Positions 1 through 5,693 of a stretch of 5,819 bases of DNA are shown piece by piece; within the stretch, counting starts at the first letter, position 1; each line of letters begins with the position of its first letter. The position numbers and the translations under genes are program-made. This DNA comes from Paracoccaceae bacterium (GTDB taxonomy: Bacteria > Pseudomonadota > Alphaproteobacteria > Rhodobacterales > Rhodobacteraceae): positions 1 through 5,819 of the forward strand of contig JALSHL010000035.1 of NCBI GenBank assembly GCA_026982255.1, written 5' to 3'. The notes under the pieces are model-generated. The model was not told the origin of the DNA. It searched no databases and saw nothing but the letters and a program-made list of their open reading frames with translations.

Positions 1-72
1 AGATTATTCCACGAAAATGGGGCTGTTCTGGACAGGCGCCATATTTTTTGTGCCCGGAAGATGATGCCGCAC

Positions 73-97
73 AAAAAAGGGCGGGAAAATCCCGCCC
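73..97 (-). terminator. Intrinsic terminator of the dsrE-family gene
   Basis: On the minus strand an 8-bp perfect stem (GGGCGGGA at 79-86 against TCCCGCCC at 90-97 on the plus strand, 3-nt loop) is followed directly by six T residues (plus-strand A run 73-78). It lies 21 nt past the stop codon of the gene at 119-574. The plus-strand side has only a C run followed by two T, so it should work leftward only. Confidence 0.88.
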
Positions 98-118
98 CCC
101 TTCCGGTTTCGGTAACAG

Positions 119-574
119 CTAGGGTCGCACGACGGTCCAGCCGTCTTCGTGCAGGGTCATGATCTCGATGACGCCGGCGGGTACAACCTCGGCGTATTCG
201 GTGATCGGGGGGGCTTTGCCCTCCTTGCGGGTCATACCCTGGATGGTGTTGTTACAGGCCGCAAAGGTGACGTTCGGCATGCTCTGCCCGAAGGAGCGCA
301 CGCGCTCCAGCACCGGCGATGTGTCGGTGCGCAGCATGTGCAGACCGGCGTTGAAGGCAACGATGCGGATCTCGACTTCCTCGCCCTTGCCTTCGTAATA
401 GCGGGTCACATTGGCAGCCACGTTCAGAACCGTGGTCATCTTCTGCGCGTTGTTGTCGCTGATTTGCAGGACCAGACGATGGACGCCGTCACCGTGCCCC
501 TCGGCCTTGGCCGGAATGGCCGCCAGCAGAAGCATGGTCAGTGATGCCGCAATGATTTTCATTATTGTTTTCAT
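119..574 (-). CDS. Secreted DsrE-family protein
   Basis: This 151-residue protein begins with a Sec signal peptide: Lys at 2 and 6, a hydrophobic core at about 7-20, and a likely cut after PAKA at residue 24. The remainder reads as one DsrE/DsrF-like domain: a first beta strand HRLVLQISD (32-40), a long helix with NNAQKMTTVLNVAANV, a second strand EIRIVAFNAG (68-77), and FAACNNT around Cys107, the only cysteine. DsrE-type proteins bind or relay sulfane sulfur as cysteine persulfides, and exported versions occur in sulfur-oxidation loci. The start is fixed by GGGAGG five bases before the ATG. The gene is the last of the leftward arm, after the DUF2189 gene, and lies close to a sulfide dehydrogenase. 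Persulfide binding at Cys107 is inference; the fold assignment is fairly sure. Confidence 0.85.
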   Translation of the reverse strand: MKTIMKIIAASLTMLLLAAIPAKAEGHGDGVHRLVLQISDNNAQKMTTVLNVAANVTRYYEGKGEEVEIRIVAFNAGLHMLRTDTSPVLERVRSFGQSMPNVTFAACNNTIQGMTRKEGKAPPITEYAEVVPAGVIEIMTLHEDGWTVVRP

Positions 575-613
575 GGTTTCCTCCCTTGTTGGAAAATCCA
601 GCCTAATACCGGA

Positions 614-627
614 TCACACATGTGTGA
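614..627. promoter_or_regulatory. 14-bp perfect palindrome, candidate operator
   Basis: TCACACATGTGTGA is a perfect palindrome centred between 620 and 621. The nine bases ATGTGTGAA at 620-628 recur as a direct repeat at 649-657, 29 bp away. The palindrome would sit at roughly +10 to +23 of the predicted dsrE transcript. The binding protein is unknown. Confidence 0.45.
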
Positions 628-642
628 AGTTTTTTCTTACAA

Positions 643-672
643 AACATAATGTGTGAATATTATTATTTACAA
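643..672 (-). promoter_or_regulatory. Possible sigma-70 promoter of the dsrE-family gene
   Basis: Read leftward, a TTGTAA -35 box (complement of 667-672) and a TATGTT -10 box (complement of 643-648) are separated by 18 bp in AT-rich DNA that contrasts with the GC-rich genes. Transcription would start near 636 and give a leader of about 60 nt. The -35 box lies inside the dyad 657-678, and the palindrome 614-627 lies just downstream of the start, an arrangement typical of a repressed promoter. Both boxes are imperfect, so this is a prediction only. Confidence 0.42.
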
Positions 673-678
673 TAATAT
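657..678. promoter_or_regulatory. AT-rich inverted repeat, candidate operator
   Basis: The arms ATATTATT (657-664) and AATAATAT (671-678) are exact reverse complements around a 6-bp spacer. The repeat covers the predicted -35 box of the dsrE-family gene. Size and AT-rich symmetry suit a winged-helix dimer such as the ArsR-family sulfur sensors (BigR/SqrR/SoxR group) that control many sulfide-oxidation genes. That link is inference; no regulator gene lies in the window. Confidence 0.45.
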
Positions 679-687
679 GCGTATGAT

Positions 688-716
688 CCCCGCGCACCAA
701 TCCGTGGAGCGCGGGG
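688..716 (-). other. GC-rich stem-loop after the DUF2189 gene
   Basis: CCCCGCGC (688-695) pairs perfectly with GCGCGGGG (709-716); inside, one A-A mismatch on the plus strand is followed by a 3-bp CCA/TGG stem and a 5-nt loop. It starts 8 nt past the stop codon at 725. No T run follows on either strand, so it is not a classical intrinsic terminator. It may stabilise the 3' end of the DUF2189 message or allow partial read-through to the dsrE-family gene. Confidence 0.5.
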
Positions 717-724
717 GCGGCAGC

Positions 725-1507
725 TCAGGCGTCGTCGTCCAGAATTGCCAGACGATACAGGTGCCAGGTGGCGTGCCCCAGAACCGGCAGGGTCACGATC
801 AGCCCCAGAAACATTGGCACCATAGACAAAAACAGCACCACCGCGATGAAAAAGCCCCAGCTGATCATCACGACGGGATTGTTCAGCACCAGCGAGAAAC
901 TGGTGATCATGGCCGATACGACGTCGATCTCGCGGTCCACAACCAACGGGATGCCGATCACGGTGATCGAGAACAGCACGAAAGATAACACCCCGCCGGC
1001 AACGGTGCCCATGACCAGCATGGTTATCCCCTCGCGGGTGAACAGCAGATCGGTCGAGGTCATGACATTGGTCAGCGGCTTCAGTCCGAAGGACAGGGCA
1101 AAGACCAGATGGGCGATGTAGACCCAGATCAGAAAGATAAACAGCACGACAAAGGCCATCGAGGGCACCTGCCGTTTGCGTTCCGCGTAAATCGCGCGGA
1201 GCACGTCGCGCCAGTTGGTTTCCCTGTTGTTCTCGCGTAGCCGGCTGACCTCGTATATTCCGACGGCGATAAAAGGCGCGACAATCGGAAAGCCTGCCGC
1301 CAGCGGCACGATCGACCAGTCCGAGCGCCAGACGACAAACTGCATATAGAGCAAAATACCGACGGCGGCAAAAATCGCCCCGAATACCATTCCGTAAACC
1401 GGACAGGCCCGGAAGTCGGCCCAGCCCTTGCGCAATGCGACTTTGAGGTCGGAAAAATCAAGCTCCGCCACCTGCGGGAGCGGCACTCCTTCAGTTACTT
1501 CTGTCAT
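725..1507 (-). CDS. DUF2189-family integral membrane protein
   Basis: This 260-residue protein is strongly hydrophobic, with an N-terminal soluble stretch of about 36 residues and probably six membrane segments (about 37-59, 65-86, 116-140, 157-186, and two between about 210 and 248). Family-like landmarks are GWADFRACPVYG (28-39), AAGFPIVAPFIAVGIYEVSR (70-89), VDREIDVVSAM and the C-terminal GHATWHLYR. DUF2189 has no established biochemical function. The ATG is preceded by AAGGGGAG eight bases upstream. It is first in the leftward arm, upstream of the secreted DsrE protein and divergent from the cytochrome/sulfide dehydrogenase pair, so a role in sulfur compound handling or envelope assembly is a context-based guess. 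The family call rests on recalled motifs, not a search. Confidence 0.82.
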   Translation of the reverse strand: MTEVTEGVPLPQVAELDFSDLKVALRKGWADFRACPVYGMVFGAIFAAVGILLYMQFVVWRSDWSIVPLAAGFPIVAPFIAVGIYEVSRLRENNRETNWRDVLRAIYAERKRQVPSMAFVVLFIFLIWVYIAHLVFALSFGLKPLTNVMTSTDLLFTREGITMLVMGTVAGGVLSFVLFSITVIGIPLVVDREIDVVSAMITSFSLVLNNPVVMISWGFFIAVVLFLSMVPMFLGLIVTLPVLGHATWHLYRLAILDDDA

Positions 1508-1613
1508 TTGGTTTTCTCCCCTTGTTTTCGAAAAGTGTGCGCGATTATCCGGTTTCGATCAAGAGAGGCGGTTTATTTAAGGTTTTGTGAATATACGAAA
1601 TTATTATGTGGAT

Positions 1614-1643
1614 TTGACAGGCGCGCGGGAATCATACTACAAA
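1614..1643 (+). promoter_or_regulatory. Predicted promoter of the cytochrome-fccB operon
   Basis: A perfect TTGACA -35 box (1614-1619) is followed after 18 bp by TACAAA (1638-1643) as the -10 box. Transcription would start near 1650, about 30 nt before the Shine-Dalgarno sequence. The -10 box is imperfect, which would fit an activated or moderately expressed promoter. Confidence 0.5.
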
Positions 1644-1650
1644 CGGTTCT

Positions 1651-1667
1651 GGTAAAATATCTTTACC
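1651..1667. promoter_or_regulatory. 17-bp dyad in the cytochrome leader
   Basis: GGTAAA (1651-1656) and TTTACC (1662-1667) are exact reverse complements around ATATC. The dyad begins at about the predicted transcription start of the cytochrome-fccB operon, a normal place for a repressor site. It could also form a weak 6-bp RNA hairpin. Confidence 0.35.
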
Positions 1668-1678
1668 GCCAGAAAAAC

Positions 1679-1689
1679 AACAAGGGAGG
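1679..1689 (+). promoter_or_regulatory. Strong ribosome binding site of the cytochrome gene
   Basis: AACAAGGGAGG here is identical over 11 bases to the site before the dsrE-family gene (complement of 580-590), where the ATG follows after 5 nt. This places the cytochrome start at about 1694-1698 and agrees with the signal peptide, which begins in frame at 1694. The codon there is GTT, not ATG, GTG or TTG. Confidence 0.75.
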
Positions 1690-1693
1690 GGAC

Positions 1694-2404
1694 GTTTTCC
1701 GCCATCGTATAGCGACACTGGTTTTTAATGTTATCATGATGTTAGGCATGGCTTTGCCTGCATTTTCGCAAGAGGATCCCGTCGAGGGCGCCAAGGTTTT
1801 CAAGCGCTGCTTCTCTTGCCATATGGTCGGGCCGGACGCGTTCAACAGGACCGGACCGGTGCTGAACGACCTGTTCGGACGGCGTGCCGGAACTGTCGAG
1901 GGTTTCAAATATTCTGATGATATGCTGCGCGAAGGCGCTGGCGGTCTGGAATGGCACCCCGACACACTCGACGCATTCATCGAAAATCCGAAGGTTCTCG
2001 TCTCGCGCACCAAGATGCGTTTTTCGGGTATCAAGGATCCGGTCGACCGCAGCAACCTGATTGCGTTCCTGCGTCAGTATTCCGACAGTCCCGCCAATAT
2101 TCCGGAGGCCGATCCGACGATCGTGCCGCGTGATCCGGATGTGGATCCGGAAATTCTTGCGATCACCGGAGACCCGGACTACGGCGCCTATCTTTCGGGA
2201 GAATGCACAACCTGCCATCAGGTTGACGGCGGTGACGAGGGGATTCCCTCCATCACGGGCTGGGAACCGGTGGATTTTGTGACGGCATTGCATGCCTACA
2301 AAAACAAGCACCGGAAGCATCCGGTCATGCAGATGATGGCCGCACGGCTGTCGGACGAGGAAATCGCCGCGCTGGCGGCCTATTTCCAGAACATCGAACA
2401 ATAA
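1694..2404 (+). CDS. Exported diheme c-type cytochrome, FCSD/SoxE-like electron acceptor
   Basis: Probable periplasmic partner of the flavoprotein encoded 22 nt downstream. From 1694 the product begins FRHR plus a hydrophobic core ending ALPAFS before QEDP, a good Sec signal. Domain 1 resembles cytochrome c2/c550: heme motif CFSCH (1808-1822), then GPVLNDLFGRRAGTVEGF and a TKM axial-Met motif (ATG at 2015-2017). Domain 2 has heme motif CTTCH (2204-2218), an IPSITGW loop, and an HPVMQMMA segment (2318-2341) with the likely Met ligand, resembling FccA-type domains. The start is the uncertain part: between the ribosome binding site and the first in-frame ATG (1736) there is no standard start codon. 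Starting at 1736 gives 222 residues but no charged n-region; starting at the GTT gives 236. Flavocytochrome c and SoxEF pairs have this gene order, so the role is well supported; the symbol (fccA or soxE) is left open. Confidence 0.85.
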   Translation, partial: VFRHRIATLVFNVIMMLGMALPAFSQEDPVEGAKVFKRCFSCHMVGPDAFNRTGPVLNDLFGRRAGTVEGFKYSDDMLREGAGGLEWHPDTLDAFIENPKVLVSRTKMRFSGIKDPVDRSNLIAFLRQYSDSPANIPEADPTIVPRDPDVDPEILAITGDPDYGAYLSGECTTCHQVDGGDEGIPSITGWEPVDFVTALHAYKNKHRKHPVMQMMAARLSDEEIAALAAYFQNIEQ

Positions 2405-2426
2405 AACCAACCAACAGGAGACTGAC

Positions 2427-3698
2427 ATGAAAATGAACAGACGCGGATTTCTGGGTGCGGGGGTGGCAACAGCCGCCACATTGAGCGCCCCCATGGTCCT
2501 GGGTGCCAGTCATGGCAAACCGAAGGTCGTGGTCATCGGCGGCGGTGCCGGCGGTGCCACGGTGGCCCGCTATATAGCCAAGGACAGCGACGGGATGATC
2601 GACGTGACCCTGATCGAGCCGACGCGGACCTACTATACCTGCTTCTTCTCGAACCTCTATATCGGCGGCTTCCGCGATTTTGCCTCTATCGGGCACAGCT
2701 ATGGCACGCTGGCCGCGGAATACGGTATCAACGTGGTGCATGACTGGGCTGTCGGTGTGGACCGGGATGCCCGCACGGTAGCACTGGCCAGCGGTTCCAA
2801 GGTGCCATACGACAAGCTGATCATCTCTCCGGGAATCGATTTCGTTGACGGGGCGGTTCCGGGCTGGGATGTCTCGGCGCAGAATGCCATGCCCCATGCC
2901 TACAAGGCCGGCTCGCAGACGCAGCTGCTCAAGGCGCAGATCGAGGCGATGCCGCAGGGCGGTACCTTTGCCATGGTCGCTCCGCCGAACCCCTATCGCT
3001 GCCCGCCGGGACCCTACGAGCGGGTATCGATGGTGGCGCATGTGTTGAAGGACATCAACCCGACGGCCAAGATCCTGATTGTCGACCCGAAGCCGAAATT
3101 CTCGAAGCAGGGCCTGTTCGAGGAAGGCTGGCAGAAGCACTACAGCGGTATGATCGAGCGGATCGGACCGGATTTCGGCGGCAACAATGTTTCCGTGCGT
3201 CCCGGCTCGATGGAAATCGACATCGACGGCGAGGTCGAGAAGGTCGACGTCTGCAACGTCATTCCGGCGCAGAAAGCCGGCCGTATTGCCGAGCTTGCCG
3301 GTGTCACCGACGAGTCCGGCTGGGCGCCGGTGCGGCCGCAGGATATGCGCAGTCGCATGGACGAGAATATCTATGTTCTCGGCGATGCCAGCGCGCAGGG
3401 CGATATGCCGAAGTCGGGCTTCTCGGCCAACTCGCAGGCCAAGGTCTGCGCCATGGGCGTGCGCAATGTGCTGACCGGTTCCAAGACCTTCCCGGCGCGC
3501 TATTCCAATACCTGCTGGTCGCTGATCGACACCGACGACGGTATCAAGGTGGGCGCATCCTACGAGGCAACGGACGAGAAAATCGCCAAGACCTCGGGCT
3601 TTGTTTCCAAGACCGGCGAGGATGCGGCGCTGCGCAAACAGACCTACGAGGAATCCGTGGGCTGGTATGCGGGAATTACCGCCGATATGTTCGGATAA
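2427..3698 (+). CDS. fccB: Sulfide dehydrogenase flavoprotein subunit (flavocytochrome c, FccB/SoxF type)
   Basis: Oxidises sulfide in the periplasm, passing electrons through FAD to a c-type cytochrome, here the diheme protein just upstream. The 423-residue product starts with a Tat signal (NRRGFLG at 4-10, hydrophobic stretch, likely cut near residue 28), expected because the FAD is bound before export. The mature part opens with VVVIGGGAGGATVARYI (34-50), the FAD-binding beta-alpha-beta fold. Cys72 in TYYTCFFSN matches the cysteine that binds FAD covalently in Allochromatium FccB. Cys192 in RCPPGPYER and Cys363 in NTCWSL match the redox-active disulfide over the flavin. YVLGDASAQGDMPKSGFSANSQ (about 312-333) is the second FAD motif. 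GGAG lies 6 nt before the ATG. All key residues are intact and length is normal, so the gene looks functional. FccB and SoxF cannot be told apart from this window alone; no other sox gene is present. Confidence 0.95.
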   Translation: MKMNRRGFLGAGVATAATLSAPMVLGASHGKPKVVVIGGGAGGATVARYIAKDSDGMIDVTLIEPTRTYYTCFFSNLYIGGFRDFASIGHSYGTLAAEYGINVVHDWAVGVDRDARTVALASGSKVPYDKLIISPGIDFVDGAVPGWDVSAQNAMPHAYKAGSQTQLLKAQIEAMPQGGTFAMVAPPNPYRCPPGPYERVSMVAHVLKDINPTAKILIVDPKPKFSKQGLFEEGWQKHYSGMIERIGPDFGGNNVSVRPGSMEIDIDGEVEKVDVCNVIPAQKAGRIAELAGVTDESGWAPVRPQDMRSRMDENIYVLGDASAQGDMPKSGFSANSQAKVCAMGVRNVLTGSKTFPARYSNTCWSLIDTDDGIKVGASYEATDEKIAKTSGFVSKTGEDAALRKQTYEESVGWYAGITADMFG

Positions 3699-3722
3699 CC
3701 CCCGTTTCCGGGCATATAAAGG

Positions 3723-3751
3723 AAAAGGGAGGCTGCGGCCTCCCTTTTTTT
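3723..3751 (+). terminator. Terminator between convergent fccB and helicase genes
   Basis: A stem of up to 11 bp (AAAAGGGAGGC 3723-3733 against GCCTCCCTTTT 3738-3748, loop TGCG) is followed by a T run ending at 3751, 24 nt after the fccB stop. The symmetric A run supplies four T residues on the minus strand, so it may also end the helicase transcript, whose stop codon is at 3753-3755. Confidence 0.9.
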
Positions 3752-3752
3752 G

Positions 3753-5045
<1,293 letters not shown>

Positions 5046-5051
5046 AATGTA

Positions 5052-5056
5052 TCCCT
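5052..5056 (-). promoter_or_regulatory. Ribosome binding site fixing the helicase TTG start
   Basis: On the minus strand AGGGA (within AAAGGGATAC) lies six bases before the TTG at 5043-5045. The upstream frame is closed by TGA within about ten codons, and no ATG or GTG occurs between, so TTG is the only reasonable start. Confidence 0.6.
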
Positions 5057-5117
5057 TTGGGCTGTGTCAATGCCTCAAGACGCTGAAGTGCTTCGGGGGT
5101 ACTGACGTGAAGGCTGG

Positions 5118-5146
5118 TATATGAGGGGTCCGGCGCGATAAATCAA
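5118..5146 (-). promoter_or_regulatory. Probable promoter of the helicase gene
   Basis: Read leftward, TTGATT (complement of 5141-5146) is separated by exactly 17 bp from CATATA (complement of 5118-5123). Transcription would start near 5111 and give a leader of about 65 nt. The boxes and spacing suit a vegetative sigma-70 promoter in a GC-rich proteobacterium. Confidence 0.5.
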
Positions 5147-5209
5147 CCCCTTGCGGGATTCGTGGGCGGGAAGGGGGTGGTCGTGGCTGGCGGCGGTTGG
5201 CGGGGGGTT

Positions 5210-5239
5210 CATCTCCACTAAACTAGTTTAGTGGAGATG
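5210..5239. repeat. 30-bp perfect palindrome, copy 1 of a pair
   Basis: The left half CATCTCCACTAAACT (5210-5224) is the exact reverse complement of 5225-5239, with no spacer. The core ACTAAAC/GTTTAGT recurs in copy 2. No T run follows on either strand, which argues against an intrinsic terminator. The likeliest reading is an operator for a dimeric regulator of TetR or similar type; a repeated extragenic element is the alternative. Confidence 0.8.
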
Positions 5240-5313
5240 TTAAATCGAGGCAACCTATTGAAATAAATTTATAATATTGCCATGGAGGTCGAGAGGTTCC
5301 ACGCCACGACACA

Positions 5314-5335
5314 TCCACTAAACCGGTTTAGTGGA
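5314..5335. repeat. 22-bp perfect palindrome, copy 2 of a pair
   Basis: The half TCCACTAAACC (5314-5324) is the exact reverse complement of 5325-5335. The right side continues GTGGAGAT (5331-5338), the same as in copy 1, and only the central two base pairs (CG instead of TA) and the outer left flank differ. Its centre is exactly 100 bp from that of copy 1. It lies just after the restored Rieske stop codon, so it could also form a stem at the 3' end of that transcript, but no T run follows. Confidence 0.8.
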
Positions 5336-5347
5336 GATACCGGCGCG

Positions 5348-5693
5348 CTATGCCACCAGCAGCCGCTTCCCCTCGCGACGCAGCGGAATGGCGACAAGGG
5401 CGCTGCCAAGGCCGAAGCCATCCACCCCCCTCGCCGGTTTGTGCATCGAAGGCCGCGTTGTGGTTGGTGCAGAGCAACCGCCCGTCCGCCCCGACCACCT
5501 GATCGCCGCGGTGGTCGAGCGGCAAAAACTGGTGCGGGCAGGCGTTGACATAGGCGCGCGGGCCGTCTGCGCTGTCCAGCACCAGATAGGCGAAACCGCC
5601 GAGGCAGGCGCTGTGCAGGCCGCCGGCGATGTCGTCGATTTCGCACAGGACAGTGCCGCTGGCGGGGGCCTCCGGAAAATCGGTGTAGTGCAT
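5348..5693 (-). pseudogene. Small Rieske [2Fe-2S] protein, apparently frameshifted
   Basis: A small ferredoxin-like Rieske protein. CPH (52-54) and CTNH (75-78), 20 residues between the two cysteine pairs, are the two Cys-His pairs that hold the cluster, and both are intact. At the six-G tract (plus-strand C run 5425-5430) the frame breaks. As it stands, translation after AFDAQTGEG runs into an Arg-rich tail and stops at 5328, inside the palindrome, giving 121 residues. Removing one G restores GVDGFGLGSALVAIPLR and a stop at 5348-5350 (114 residues), the beta-strand ending expected of the family. The ATG overlaps the stop of the dioxygenase gene upstream by one base, so the two are probably translationally coupled. 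Its exact partner is unknown. Whether the shift is real, a phase-variable tract or a read error cannot be told here. Confidence 0.78.

Larger units (their letters stand above)
1508..1693. promoter_or_regulatory. Divergent control region between DUF2189 and cytochrome genes
   Basis: This 186-bp spacer separates the start codon of the leftward DUF2189 gene from the expected start of the rightward cytochrome. An open frame crosses it from a TTG at 1508, but it has no ribosome binding site and unlikely composition, and I treat it as noncoding. It contains AT-rich DNA at 1571-1613, a rightward promoter at 1614-1643 and a dyad at 1651-1667. Leftward, TTGATC (complement of 1557-1562) with CACACT 17 bp further is only a weak promoter candidate. 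The word TGTGAATAT (1586-1594) also occurs at 652-660 upstream of the dsrE-family gene. Confidence 0.6.
5046..5347. other. Gene-free spacer between helicase and Rieske genes
   Basis: I see no credible protein or structured RNA gene in these roughly 300 bases. In order they hold the helicase leader and promoter (to 5146), a G-rich plus-strand stretch (5164-5207), a 30-bp perfect palindrome (5210-5239), a very AT-rich core (5253-5278, including the small palindrome ATAAATTTAT at 5263-5272 and a TATAAT at 5270-5275), and a second palindrome (5314-5335) ending 12 bp before the restored Rieske stop codon. Confidence 0.6.

Noticed and set aside
2..64. Short plus-strand reading frame ending GLFWTGAIFFVPGR and TGA at the left edge
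   Set aside because: Only about 20 codons are visible with no recognisable motif and no plus-strand terminator. It could be the tail of a rightward gene, but the evidence is too thin to annotate.
1508..1693. Open frame from TTG 1508 extending the cytochrome upstream by 62 codons
   Set aside because: No ribosome binding site precedes it, it abuts the divergent ATG at 1507, its composition is AT-rich and unlike the genes, and it would bury the signal peptide. The AACAAGGGAGG at 1679-1689 points to a start near 1694.
1742..3140. Two long minus-strand frames (1742-2494 and 2325-3140) opposite the cytochrome and fccB genes
   Set aside because: The plus strand encodes proteins with intact heme and flavin motifs. 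The minus-strand products are His/Arg-rich without motifs, typical of shadows.
5210..5335. Palindromes read as intrinsic terminators for the Rieske or helicase transcripts
   Set aside because: No T run follows either palindrome on either strand, and two matched copies 100 bp apart are better explained as protein-binding sites or a repeat.
5210..5338. MITE-like mobile element bounded by the two palindromes
   Set aside because: No target-site duplication or transposon-type ends are visible, and both ends are self-palindromic rather than simple terminal repeats. It is kept only as an alternative within the palindrome finding.
5282..5548. 88-codon plus-strand frame starting MEVERFHATTH after the AT-rich core
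   Set aside because: It crosses the second palindrome and then runs antisense through the Rieske gene. No ribosome binding site precedes the ATG and the Arg/Pro-rich content is shadow-like.
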